A stretch of 64,000 bases of DNA from Elephas maximus indicus (Eukaryota; Chordata; Mammalia; Proboscidea; Elephantidae): NCBI RefSeq assembly GCF_024166365.1, contig NC_064835.1, forward strand, positions 63,778,607 through 63,842,606, in the 5' to 3' direction. The notes beneath the pieces were generated by a model, which saw only the letters and a list, made by a program, of their open reading frames with translations, was not told the origin of the DNA and ran no database searches. The position numbers and the translations under genes are program-made. Position 1 is the first letter of the stretch. Each line of letters starts with the position of its first letter. Positions 11,104 through 22,317 of this stretch are shown here, one piece after another.

Positions 11104-12327
11104 GCCAGTTGCACAAACATAATTATGCAATTAGTGTATAAGGGACTAAATACAGTAATCATCACAGCCTTGAGGACCCTCGTGCTTTCTTTCCAACTAA
11201 CCCCTGCCATCTCTCCTTTCCTCCAAGCACAGGCCTTCACCATGTGGGTGTTGATACCTTACAGTCAGTATTTTCAGTTTGCTTCATGAGAAATACCAGA
11301 CTTAAGGCCCTTGACCTTAGAGCAGGAAGAGAAGTCCCAATTAGTTTGTGGCTGTCACTGTCAGCCAGGGCCATACAGCTGCAGTGTTCACCAGAACCTC
11401 CTTACCGCATGGATATAAATGCACTTGTGGGATCTTTGGCATTTTGATTTGCTGGCCTCTAATCTGCCTCTCTTACTCCCCAGTGCCAGGTTCCTTCTCT
11501 CGCCTTTTCTACCCTGTCTCCACGCAGCCCAGGGAGCAGTAAGGCCAAAGAGGTGGCCCAGCTCCTGGGGGATGATGGTGAAGGTCCGCCTACCCCCACC
11601 CTAGCGAAAAATGGCTCTAGGCATTATTCTTAATTCTCTGACACTAGAACTAGCTGTGGGCTGGGGAGTCTGGTGTGCAGAGGCTAGGATCAGAGTTAAC
11701 AGTTACCAATTGATGTCAGGGGTTGTGGCTCTCTGCAGCAAATAGCAGGTTCCCAGATTCTATCGCAATGGCTTAGTCATATTTGGAGGTTTCTATGACA
11801 CTTGCAGCCTGGCCTTGACATATAGCCCAGTTAAGGCCCACCGTCTGACAAAACTATTGGCCCAAGAACTCCCCATGATTTGCGCTTTGGGAATATGCCA
11901 TTTATAGAGCTTTAGCATGACCCAATAATAGAAAGTTCTCCACAGGCCAAGGATCTGAGGATATAGACAGCCATTGAGAACTGAGGGGTTTCTTTTGCCT
12001 AAAGTCCTGGTTTATCAAGTGGGAGGATGGCCCAGTCCTTTGGCATCTACTTTCCTCAACACTATCCCTCTTAGCTACTTCGCTGCCTATAGGCCTTTAC
12101 CCTGAGACAAAAGAAAGGAAATAATTCAAGCGCTTAGTTTTGTTAGAGGTAGGATAGAGTAATAAGCTTGAGTGAGGTTTAGAAATACACAGTGGCTTTT
12201 GGTAACTCATGTTCTCTTAGAATTGCTAGTCAAGAGTTTTTTTTTTTTTTTTGCCTTTCCTTTCAAATACTAGCTACTAAGACATTGCAGCAGAATTTCC
12301 TAGATTAGTAGGCTTATGAGGGTAAGT

Positions 12328-12525
12328 GGAGCCCTGGTAGTGTAGTGGCTAAGCACTCAGCTGTAAACCAAAAGTTCAGCGGTTCAAACCCACCAGCTGC
12401 TCCATGGGAGAAAGATGTGGCAATCTGCTTCTGTGAAGATTACTGCCTTGGATACCGTATGGGGCAGTTCTGTTTTGTCCTGTAGGGTCGCTATGAGTCG
12501 GAATCAACTCAATGGCAACAGGGGA
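12328..12525 (+). mobile_element. AfroSINE, long form
   Basis: Head 'gagccctggtagtgtagtgg', internal segment 'gaaagatgtggcaatctgct', tail 'gagtcggaatcaactcaatg'. Nearly full length. Confidence 0.93.
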
Positions 12526-12832
12526 AGACATTCATACAGTCCAGCTTCTATTGATCAGCAGGGCTATAGCATGTCCTAGACACCTGTAACAGAGGTATGG
12601 TATAGCTGAGGGGAGAAAGGAATGAACTGGTGGGGTAGGGTATGGATGTAAGGAGACTGGTCCCTCTAAAGCTGGGTCTTGACTATTTCCCAAAGGTGAC
12701 TGAACTGGGAGGGCTGTGAGTGCCAACACAACAGCTTCCTGATATTCTCCCACTCTGAGTAGTGGGTAAGATGTACTATGTCGTTCCTACCTCCTACAAG
12801 TTTTCGTTCCACCATTGTTTTCTCAAGCTTTT

Positions 12833-12910
12833 TGCCTTCCTTCTCTGTTTAGAAGGAACATACTCAGCAAATGAAAGGGAATCCTTCTCTAGGATAATTA
12901 GTCTAAAAAT
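12833..12910 (+). repeat. Duplicated intron segment, copy B, with decoy 3' splice site
   Basis: Copy B of the 11037 segment begins with a pyrimidine tract and 'ctctgtttag' (AG at 12851-12852). This closely resembles the true acceptor 'tttctgtttag' 88 nt downstream (AG at 12939-12940). Use of the upstream AG would add 'RNILSK' after the shared lysine and then stop at 12872-12874. Confidence 0.6.
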
Positions 12911-12940
12911 CTAATCTAAAAACCTTCCCTTTCTGTTTAG

Positions 12941-13067
12941 GATGAAAGACACTAGCCGCAAGAACAACGTGTTTGCACAGTTTCGGAAAAATGAGCGAGA
13001 CAAGCAGAAACTGATTGACACTGTGGCCAAGCAACTCCGGGGACTCATCAGCAGCCACCACTCATGA
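12941..13067 (+). CDS. EXOC6B: EXOC6B terminal coding exon and stop
   Basis: The first base completes the lysine codon split by the intron. Then 41 codons from MKDTSRKNNVFAQFRKNERD to QLRGLISSHHS end at TGA 13065-13067. Acceptor 'ctttctgtttag|G' has a strong pyrimidine tract. The peptide is the C-terminus of Sec15B. The short charged tail (RKNERDKQK) is typical of the Sec15 family, and the SSHHS ending separates EXOC6B from EXOC6, which ends differently. Together with 8298-8410 it gives the last 79 residues of a protein that is about 811 residues long in human. The reading frame is intact, and the exon is the last one because the stop is followed by a long repeat-free 3' UTR. Confidence 0.97.
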
Positions 13068-16000
13068 AGGCTGGTCTCAGGCCCACAGAGGCTGTTCACT
13101 GAAGCCCCATAGTCCAGGACCCAGCCCTGGCTAGCGCTTCATTTGTGCATTCTTCTTCAAAGAGAGCATATGTATTTTTTTATTAACCCTTGTACAGTAT
13201 TCACATAACCTTTCCCTATAGCAAAAGAGGCATGAGAATAAGCAAATGCATGAGATGTTGCTAGGCTGGGACTCAGGGGAAGTTATTACTACACTGTCTG
13301 TATTATCCTAGAGATGATGGTATCAGCAGTCCCAGTGTAATGAGCCACTTTTCATCCATGGCTCCAGAGCTTAGGTCTGGGGTTCAGGAACTACATAAAG
13401 TAAGGCCTTGACACTGGAAGATAAGGTGGATAGGCAAAAGGATAATAAAGGATATCCTGTTCACTCTTGGGCACCCCATTCATCACATAGGTGAGACTGA
13501 CTCTTTTTGAAGCAAGTTAAAGAAGACCCAGCAAACATTACTATTTAGTACACTAAAGACCAGCATCACAGTTCTGGAGGTCCATCTCCTCAGACCACTG
13601 ATTTTCATTGGTTGGTGGTGAACAGATGTGGTATGTGGCAAAAGGATAGCTTCACTCCAGTCCCCAAAGGATAGTAGTTGCTTTAGCTTAGATCTGACCC
13701 AAGGCTTTTACTGCTCATTTTTCTGGGGCAACATAGAGCTAAGTAGGCAGTGGCGATAATTAAACTCCCTGACTAGTTCCAGGTTTGCCTCATACCAGGA
13801 ATGTTGGGTCTTAACTGAAAGAGTTTTGCTGGATCTTCAAATCCAGTGTTAATGGAATCAGAACCTCAGTCCCTACCCTGTTCATCTCATTTCCTTCTTT
13901 CAGGGTCAGGGCACCTGCTTCAGGGCACAGGTCAACAGTTACTTCCTTAGGCCCTCACAAAGAATGCCAGATGCGACCTTCTCCAGCAGTGTCATTGGGA
14001 TAGGCCAGATCCCAGCAGCCTGGAAGTAGCTCTCACTTTACCCTTAGGGCTGAGGATTTCTTGGGATTGTTCCTTCATGTTTTAAAACCAGCTTTCTGGC
14101 CACCTTAAAGGAAATATCACCAACTCTGCAGTGTGGGGGCAGCCACAGCTGGACTGGATGCCTCTAGGGTTGGAGCCAGTGTCACCATAAAGTAGACAGG
14201 GCTAGCCATGGCTAGTGGTTGTTGCTGCTAACCCAACTGTCCCTCACTAAGTCACACCCTGGGTATGAAGTTCTTCTTGCTTCAGCCCAAGCTTCCATCT
14301 TCTTTCGAGATCCCCAAAGCCATCTTTTGGTCTCACCTGAGAAAGATTGTCTATAACCCTTACCCACCAAACCCGGAGCTTGCACAGGAAGACTGGCCTA
14401 GATTAGCTTAGAGGCTATGCCTACTGTCCCAGTTGGGCTCCTGAGACTTAATGCAAGGGCTTTGTTATAAGGTCAGTCAGAGGAACCTGCACTTTAAGAC
14501 ACTTCAAGAAGATGCTATTATGGCTGCTGGCAAGAGTATAATTGTGCCTCACCAAACAATGACAAATACGCCACACTGGCATTTCCAGCTTGGATTAGTG
14601 GGAGGAGAGGCTCATCAAACAAAATTCATTACTTCTGTCAGCTACTGAGTTGCTTCTGGGAAGAGCAGTGCTTCCTCTTTCACTCTACACTCCGTACCCC
14701 CATCATATCCTATCACAACTTGAAAACCATGGGGAAGAAAATATGTACAATGACATAAGCCCTTCTCAAAGCTTGAGAGACCAGGCTGCATGTGAGCTCT
14801 GCAGAAGCCTACTAAGGCTCATTCCGAGGACTAGGCAGTTGGTCTTAGGGTGAAGATCAGGGATGAGTGCTGCCACCCACAACTCCATAAGCCAAGGAAA
14901 GGCAGGGAGTGAGACCCAGGATACCATCTTCTCCCAAGCTCTGGATTTTGTAGAAAACAGCAAGAAGTGACTGCACCAATCTGAAGTCCTGTTGCTTGAG
15001 AAGAACCCAAAGCACCCCCCTTCACTATTTCCCTGTTTGGGGGCAGCATCTGTTCAGCTTTGAGTGCTGAGACTTTGAAGCCGGAAGGGAGAGAATCTTA
15101 AGCATTATAGTTTTAATCTTTTTAGAGAGTTATCATTGCTGATCTGGTCTCAAACCTATATCCTGGAAGAACTGTGCTATAGGAAAAAGTGAATAGGGTG
15201 GAGAAATGGTGATCACCCTGCACCTTGCACACAGAAGTCCCTCCCAAGGAAGAGCTTATTCAAGCTCAAGACTTACATGGATGGCCCCTTTGGTCATCTC
15301 TTCTCTTTCATTCTGCCCTTACTCCTCCCTAACAAAAACAACATGATGCTACTCAGTTTTCTGTAGAGGCACTCTTGGTTGTCAGAGGAAGGTAAAAATG
15401 GGGGCCAGCACTGTCAAAGTTATTTAAGTTGGTGAATCAGAATTTTTTAGTCTTTTGTCTTAAGGCTGACCCAGCCTTGAGAGGACTTGTGCTAAGCGTG
15501 TGTGCCCATGCCCCTCAGACTGCTAAGATTTGCCCTCAAATGCCCAGAGATGTAGAAATGGCCCAGAGGCTTCAATAAGAAGGCAAGAACAAGGGTGGCT
15601 GGAGGCCTACCTGCCTTCTGGCCAGTGGACCCTTGGCCAAGTTCTTGGGGAAACGAGGTCCATGTTCTTGAAAGAGCAGTCTGCTTTTGGACCTTAGTGG
15701 GTTTCAGTAGCAATATAGGCATCTTGCATAGTTTTAACATTCATAAGAGAATCTCTTTGAACAGACTGTAAATGCTCTTTGAGGTGGGGAAGAACAGGGT
15801 CTAGAAATTGGAACCAGCAGAGAGTCCCTGTTGGCAAAGGGAACGGATAGCTTCCAAGAAGTGCTCACCAGTGTTTTCATTGCATACCAGGCCTAACAGT
15901 GTTCCAGGTCTCAAAGTCAGTCTAGCTTCACTGCATACTTGACAAGTGCTTTCTCAGCAAGTCCCAGACCCAGGGCTTTTCATCCCCCAAGACTGGTCTT

Positions 16001-16380
16001 GGCCATGACCTTCCTCATAAGGCCTCTGAGCACACTCCCTGGGGCATGCTGCAGAGATTCCCTACCTTAGCCTCCCTTCTTCCAGGACTCCTCCTGGCAG
16101 CTTCAGTTGCCTCTTTTTTTTTTAGCCTGTGTACACAATTATTTTTCACTAATATGTTGGGAAATGGCCTTTTTATTTTGCACAAATAGTTGCACATTTA
16201 TGGAGAAAATTTAGGAAAGTTAATTTTTAACTCTAAAGGGAACTCTTTTCTTTAAAACTTACTGATGCAGATGAGCCGCATGGTTAGTAGAAAACCTGTG
16301 TGGAAAGAGCATGTTTATTCCTCCTGTACATTTTCCTCTTTTAGCTGCTATTAAACAAGAGAGCCTATGTACCTGTTTTA
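13068..16380 (+). other. EXOC6B: EXOC6B 3' untranslated region (putative)
   Basis: About 3.3 kb between the stop codon and the ATTAAA signal contains no AfroSINE, RTE or L1, although these are dense on both sides. That fits a retained mature 3' UTR and is in line with a long 3' UTR in human EXOC6B. AT-rich blocks near 16120-16260 ('ttcactaatatgttggga', 'gcacaaatagttgcacat') look constrained. A weaker AATAAA at 13444-13449 could give a short isoform. The 3' limit is inferred from signal spacing. Confidence 0.75.
16350..16355 (+). terminator. EXOC6B: Poly(A) signal ATTAAA for EXOC6B
   Basis: ATTAAA sits in 'agctgctattaaacaagaga'. A GU/U-rich element ('tgttgtctcatggttttttg', from about 16391) follows about 35-50 nt downstream, the expected cleavage-site layout. 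Cleavage is probably near 16370-16385. Confidence 0.65.
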
Positions 16381-17189
16381 AAAGCCACAGTGTTGTCTCA
16401 TGGTTTTTTGTTTTGTGTCTATTCTTCCATCCCTTTCGTACAGTGCAGCTGGATGACAGACATTGCATCCCCAGTCAACTGGACTGAGGAGCTAGATCAG
16501 GCAAAAGCTTGGTGGGAAGGAGAAAGCCTACCTGCCAGAAAAGGCAGGGAGTTTATATTGTGGCCTTGGAAACATCCCCAACTACTGAGTTAGGTCCCCA
16601 CAGCCCACACCCTATTCCCCTCACCCCTGCCATGTATACAATTAACACTGGCATCGTAATCATCTTCGAGAGGAATAACTTGGGAAATGCCTACTTTATG
16701 CAGAATATTAGGCTAGGTAACAGAGGATCCAATGTGTTTTGAGCCCTGGTCCTGCCATGGAAAGGCTCCCAGTCAGGATGGAACAATGTAGGATTATCTG
16801 GAACAAAACTCGGCTGGGGGAGGGGGAGAGGTGAGCCTATTTCAGAGCTCAGTGGGAGAGGGGGCAGGGATGACTGCCTGGCATAGGAAAGAGCATGGGC
16901 AGGGAAGACAGCACCGAGACAACATGATGTTAATTAGCTGGGCCTTGCAGAAATTAAATTCAAACTTTGTTAAACCATGGGAATATTTTAGGTACAGACC
17001 ACATTAGAGTGAAAGTTGACGCGAGTGTGGTATGGGCGGGGAGGGTAGTGAAGAATCACAACTGGAACCGTGATGAGTAAGACCAGAAATGTCACTGTAG
17101 TGACACCCAGTCTGCTTGCTCCCTAGGCTGCCACAGAAGCCAGGGGCATAGACTGAAAACGATTTCTTCAGTAACAAGACTGACTACTG
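16381..17189. other. Intergenic, no recognised feature
   Basis: Unique-looking DNA after the EXOC6B end. An AT-rich block at about 16930-17010 ('ttaattagctgggccttgca', 'aattaaattcaaactttg') has homeodomain-type TAATTA cores but no other support. No gene seen. Confidence 0.6.
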
Positions 17190-17375
17190 CAACTGGGCTC
17201 TGATGCCTGAGAGACTGGGCTTCAGTCCCAGCTGTGCAACTTACTAGCTAGATGACCTTGAATAATTTCTTAACCTCCTCGAATCTCATAATCCTCATCA
17301 GTGAAAGAAAAATGATAGCCCCTAGTTTACAGGGTTGTTGTAAAGCATAAATGAACTATGGAAGGTCAAAATCTT
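17190..17375 (+). repeat. MIR
   Basis: MIR core order is visible: 'tgcaacttactagctagatg', 'accttgaataatttcttaac', 'cctcatcagtgaaa', 'acagggttgttgtaaagc'. Confidence 0.8.
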
Positions 17376-17562
17376 AGCTAGTACCTACCCATAGCATATG
17401 CGCTATTTAAGATATCTTCCTCCCCTCCAATTCCACAACATACTTCATGACTGAGTATCAGTCAAATTGTCCAGAGCTTTTCTGCCTCCTGGCTTCTCTT
17501 CCTCAAACCTAGCCCCGGCTTAGTGGTAGTAATGCCCCTCAAACACCCAGACATAAGACAAG

Positions 17563-18478
17563 TATTGTTGTTGTTAGGTGCCATCGAGTCGGTTCTGACT
17601 CATAGCAACCCTATATCCAACAGAATGAAACACTGCCCAGTCCTGCTCCATCCTCATGATCATTGCTATGCTTGAGCCCATTGTTGCAGCCATTATGCCA
17701 ATCCATCTCATTGAGGCCTTTCCTCTTTTTTGCTGACCCTCTCCTTTACCAAGCATGATGTCCTTCTCTAGGGACCAGCCCCTTCTGATTACATGTCCAA
17801 AGCATGTGAGACAAAGTCTCACCATCCTCGCTTCCAAGGAGCATTCTGGCCATACTTCTTCTAAGACAGACTTGTTTGCTCTTCTATCAGTCCATGATAT
17901 ATTCAGTATTCTTTGCCAACACCATAATTCAAAGGCATCAATTCTTCTTCCGTCTCTCTTATCCATTGTCCAGCTTTCGCATGCATATGAGGCGATTGAA
18001 AATACCATGGCTTGGGTGAGAGCATCTTAGTGCTCAAAGTGACGTCTTTGCTTTTGAACACTTTAAAGAGGTCTTTTGCAGTGTATTTGCCCAGTGCAAT
18101 ATGTCATTTGATTTCTTGACTGTTGCTTCCATGGGCATTCATTGTGGCTCCAAGTAAAATGAAATCCTTGACAACTTCAATCTTTTCTCCGTTTATCATG
18201 ATGTTGCTTATTGTCCAGTTGTGAGGATTTTTATTTTCTATATGTTGAGGTGTAATCCATCCTCAAGTCTGTAGTCTTTGATCCTCATCAGTAAGTGCTT
18301 CAAGTTCTCTTTGCTTTCAAAAGCAAACAAGGTTTTGTCATCTGCATATCGCAGGTTGTTAATGAGTCTTCCTCCAATCCTGATGCCGCATTCTTTTTCA
18401 TATAGTCCGGCTTCTGATATTATTTGCTTAGCATACAGATTGAATAAGTGTGATGGAAGGATACAACACAGGTATAGT
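17563..18478 (-). mobile_element. RTE-clade (BovB-like) LINE, 3' part with decayed reverse-transcriptase C-terminus
   Basis: On the minus strand two disabled frames carry RTE features: a reverse-transcriptase stretch with 'LINNLRYADDKTLFAFESKE' (about 18330-18390) and a C-terminal region with 'RRIDAFELWCWQRILNI' (about 17900-17950). The 3' end is 'gagtcggttctgactcat' preceded on the plus strand by a (TTG)n run, so the tail is a trinucleotide repeat and not poly(A), as is usual for RTE elements. The frame is broken between 18009 and 18238. The element is inactive and 5'-truncated. Confidence 0.88.
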
Positions 18479-18636
18479 CCCTTCAACTCAGACAGCCAGC
18501 TGCCTGGCTCAGAATAGAGCCAGTCCTTTAGGCAGAATCTGCCCCTCAACACCACAAAGAACCTTTTCTTCTCTAATTTTGGGGCCAAAACTTGTACCTC
18601 CCTCTAGAACTCAGGAGTTCCTAACCAGGAGTCTAT

Positions 18637-18702
18637 GAACCCTTGAAATGTGTGTGTGTGTGTGTGTGAACCCTTGAAATTTGTGTGTGTGTGTGTGTAT
18701 AT
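18637..18702. repeat. Duplicated (TG)n block
   Basis: The unit 'gaacccttgaaat(g/t)' plus (TG)8-10 occurs twice in tandem, so the microsatellite and its left flank were duplicated together. Confidence 0.9.
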
Positions 18703-20609
18703 ACCTGCACGTATAGTCTTGCATCCGCCCATTTTCCTGGAAAGAAGACTCATGGTTTTCATCAATGTCTAAGAAAGATTCATGAACAAAATACTGAATA
18801 ATAACCAAATTCCTCTGGAAATGTAGATCTTCCTTCGAGGGAATGCCAGAAGCTCTGAGCACTTACCTCTACTGTGAGGGAGTTCCCTCTCCCTGCCCCA
18901 TATAACACTGGCAGGATTATTTTCAAGACCTGCGGCTCTGCCATCCCACATTTTCCAGGAGGCCCTACCTGAACCCCAGGTCACAGCTAAATACCAATGC
19001 AGCCGCCACTTCCAGCTTTCTTTCCCAAAACAAGGTTGGAATACTAAGGAGAGCATGAGGACCCTGCACTTTTGAGAGTACAGGGAGGCTACCAGCTAGT
19101 TGGGGAAATTACCAACAAGAGGGTCCAGTACAGAGGCTTGGGCTATCAAAATCAAATTAAAACTGACTCACCCCGTAACGTTTCCCACAGCTTTTGAGCA
19201 CTGAATGTTATAAAGTCAGGGCCAAAGCCTTAACCAGAGAGGTAACAGCAGCCCTTGGGTGCACTCTGAGGGAAAAACAAATGAAAAACAGGAACTAAAC
19301 GGATGTGAAGCAGCCATCAGCTCGTCCCCTTTCTTGCAGCTGAGCTGCTTATCTGCTCACCAGGCAGGTGAGGGTGGGGAATAGCTATCGGGAGATAAGA
19401 AGAGGGAGGGAGAGAAAGTGCCAGACCCTTTCCCTCGAGGCCTTGCTTTGAATTTAATGGGCAGTGTTTACCCGGAATGAGAGAGAGAGCCTCCAGACCC
19501 AAGGGACCAGAAGACAAAGGCTCTTGCGGAAGTGCAAGGAGGAGGAGGAGAGAAGTGAGGGCCTGGGCATTGTGTGGGAGAGCTACTCCTCTATCTGTTT
19601 CAATCAGTGGTGGGGTTAGGGTTACCCTGCATTTGGGGCCTCAGCTGCTTTGTGGGGTCTGACATGAGCTGTTGTGATGGTAATGGTGGGGCCTCTCTCA
19701 CAGGGGCCAACCCTTCATGGGCCTGTCCACATTAGCTCCCAGGAAGGATTGAAGCTCTTATTCCCTCAGGGTGGGGGGCAGCCTGCAGGCCCAGAATTGG
19801 ACCCAATACAACAGCCCCCCTCCCAATCTGAACCCATTGCTAAGTGTACCTTCCAAGCCCAAGCCATGACCTTCCTCTTTCCAAAGCTCCAGAAAAGGAA
19901 TGGAATCTGAACATTGAGATGCTTTTTCTGGCCCTAAACAATCCTTCCATTCTCTAGGCTCAATGATGGGTCTATTTCCTCCTGTAAATGGGTCTCGTAA
20001 TCTTCAACTTTTACCTTTGCTTCTAAGGGTAATTAATTGGATCTCCCTCTTGTTTTCCCCACACACTCCCCTCTCTGTTACAAGGCTCAGGTTAAGCTGG
20101 GTAGATGGATTTTCTTTCTTTCTATTCCATGGGGTGCTTATTTTTAAAGCTGATGGAGTAAAGCCCTGCCCTCTCCAATGAGTCCCTTCTCCAGAGGAGC
20201 CTGTTGGGCAAACACCATTACCATGGACAAAGGAAAAGGGCCTATGACTGCACCAGCTAAAGGCTTTTCAGGTAGCTAGTTCTGATCGACTGTTTTACGT
20301 TTTTCCCTGGATATGTTTCCAAAGTTTTAGGAAAGAAGCCAGGAAAGAAGGGAGTTTTCAGATAATACTCTCAGGGCAACTGGAGGGTTAAGTGGTTATC
20401 TAGACATTAGAGGCAAAGAGAGACATAGGAGAAAGTAAGATTAAAAGATCAATGGCTCTTTTTTTTTCTTGCTAAAGTGAGGAAAAACAGTAAGGCCTCA
20501 GGTGCAGGGCAGCCTGAGGGCAGCAAGGTAGGGGTGGAAGAGGTGATGACAGGGCCCTTCTAGGGACAACTGGAGGAGAGTCTGATACGTGAACAAGGTC
20601 ATACAAACA
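18703..20609. other. Intergenic, no recognised feature
   Basis: Mostly unique sequence. 19140-19270 is AT-richer with 'ctatcaaaatcaaattaaaa' and could be a conserved element. No exon, RNA gene or repeat family could be supported. Confidence 0.55.
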
Positions 20610-20790
20610 GTGAGTGGAGGCCCAGAGAGACTGATGATTTCTGGGTATCTGTGTACTTGTCTGATGCTTCTGCTAGATAATGAGCTCTTGGAAGGCAGGA
20701 ACCACATCATACTCATTTCGGAATGCCCTGAAGCACCTAGCCCAGTGAATGGCACATGGGCACATATGACCAAATGAATCAGAGTAGGGA
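20610..20790 (+). repeat. L2 3' end
   Basis: Typical L2 tail order: 'gataatgagctcttggaagg', 'caggaaccacatcatact', 'gcacctagcccagtgaatgg', 'aaatgaatcag'. Confidence 0.75.
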
Positions 20791-21221
20791 CAGTGGTATG
20801 CCAAGGGAGAAGAGCCACGAGAGCAGTGCTTCCTACTGAGAGGAATATTTTGTCACTGGCCTTGTTTAGAATTTCCAGTGTATGGTGATAATAGAAAGCA
20901 GACCAGCTTTTAATCAGTTTTGTTGCGGTTTTTAAATTCTCTACAGACATGTACGACCCCAATCTGGCTATGCCACAGAATAGGGAACAGATTGAAAACA
21001 GGTTAAGATTAAGAGGCCGATGTGAAGCTGAGATAGCAGTCTAATTCCTGATGGGCAGAATGTGGTCCTGGTGGTGGTGGTGAATGTGTGTGTACATGTG
21101 TAAGTATATGTGGGTGTCTGACAGAATTCGGGGCTTCCCCACTGAACTCTAATCCTGTTCCCCGCATATCATCACTGCTAACAGAACGGTGATGTTCCTC
21201 CAGACTATTTTAATAGCTGAC

Positions 21222-21312
21222 CCTTGGAAAGCCTACGGAGCAGTTCTACTCTGTCCTATAGGGTTGCTGTGAGTCGGAATCAACTTGACAGCAATGGGTT
21301 TGGTTTTTTTTT
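21222..21312 (+). mobile_element. AfroSINE 3' half
   Basis: 'cagttctactctgtcctata', then tail 'gagtcggaatcaacttgaca' and a T-rich end. The head is missing. Confidence 0.88.
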
Positions 21313-21995
21313 GGTATCTTAAACATCTTTCATGGCAACATATTGAATTTCTTCATCCTTTATGAAGTCCATACAGTATTTCCATTGCATGGTGGTACCA
21401 TGAGCTTATTTACCAAATTCTGAATTTATGAATATGTGGGATTTCCAATATTTCAGTTTTATAAACAATGCTGTAAGACATTTATATAGATCTTTGCCTG
21501 CTTGCTTAGGCATCTCTATAGCATTAAATTTCAGGATTGGAATTGTTTAAAGGCTATAAATATTTTACATTTTAATAGAAATCGTACAATTACTTTTTTG
21601 AAAAACCATCAATTTATATTCCCTCCAATAGTATTCGAGAGTATCTGTTTATATACCCTCAAATAATCCATTGTCATCTAGTGGATTCCGACTCATAGCG
21701 ACCCTGTAGGACAGGGTAGAACTTCTCCATAGGATTTCCAAGGAGGAGCTGGTGGGTTCCAACTGCTGAGCTTTTGGTTAAGTAGCCTTAGCTGTTAACC
21801 ACTACTCTGCCAGGGCTCCTTTATACCCTTAAATACCCAAAACCCATAGCCATAAGTAATATCAATATTTTTCATTCTTGCCAATTTTAACAGGTAAAAA
21901 TAATTTCCTTTTGTTTTAATTTACATTTCTTTCATTTCTAGTGAGCTTAAGCATTTATATTTGTTTGCTGGTCATTTGTATTTCCTCCCCTATAA
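21313..21995 (-). mobile_element. Old L1 (L1M-type) 3' region, antisense
   Basis: The plus strand shows antisense L1M-like text ('ttataaacaatgctgtaaga', 'ccctccaatagtattcgaga', 'cttgccaattttaacaggta'). An AfroSINE at 21668-21822 splits it. Confidence 0.7.
21668..21822 (-). mobile_element. AfroSINE, short form, nested in L1
   Basis: Tail 'ctagtggattccgactcata' to head 'ctgccagggctcc'. L1-like text resumes on the far side. Confidence 0.9.
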
Positions 21996-22002
21996 ACTAG
22001 CT

Positions 22003-22317
22003 ATAGATATATTCTATGCTGAGCAAATAATCTAAGAAGCTGGACTATATGGAGAAAAACGTGGGATCAGAATTAGAGGAAGACTCATTAACAACTGTGA
22101 TATGCAGATACCACAACCCTGCTTCTGAAAGTGAAGAGGACTTAAGCACTTACTGATGAAGATCAGAGACTATAGCCTTCAGGATGGATTACACCTCAAC
22201 ATAAAGAAAACAAAAATCCTACAACTGGACCAATAAGCAATATCATGATAAACAGAGAAAAGATTGAAGTCATCAAGAATTTCATTTTACCTGGATCCAC
22301 TATCAACACTCATGTAA
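22003..22317 (+). mobile_element. RTE LINE internal fragment
   Basis: Corresponds to the reverse-transcriptase region downstream of 'tatgctgagcaaataat', parallel to 24132-24425 in the next copy. It stops abruptly at 'caacactcatg' and is followed directly by 5'-ward RTE sequence, so two copies or a rearrangement join at about 22317. Confidence 0.8.

Larger units (their letters stand above)
8411..12940 (+). other. EXOC6B: EXOC6B last intron
   Basis: A 4,530-bp intron with GT at 8411 and AG at 12939-12940. It holds two AfroSINEs (10804-10991, 12328-12525) and a partly duplicated segment (11037-11103 and 12833-12910) whose second copy includes a decoy splice acceptor. The rest (8420-10800 and 11110-12320) shows no recognisable repeat, exon or RNA gene. 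The open frames inside are short and unrelated to any family I know. Confidence 0.93.

Noticed and set aside
13444-13449. AATAAA as the main EXOC6B poly(A) signal
   Set aside because: Only 377 nt after the stop and without a clear GU-rich element; the repeat-free stretch continues for 2.9 kb to a better-placed signal. Kept only as a possible short isoform.
17574-18008. 144-codon minus-strand frame as a host protein
   Set aside because: The sequence is the C-terminal part of an RTE/BovB-type reverse transcriptase, followed by the shared 3' tail; it is a dead LINE.
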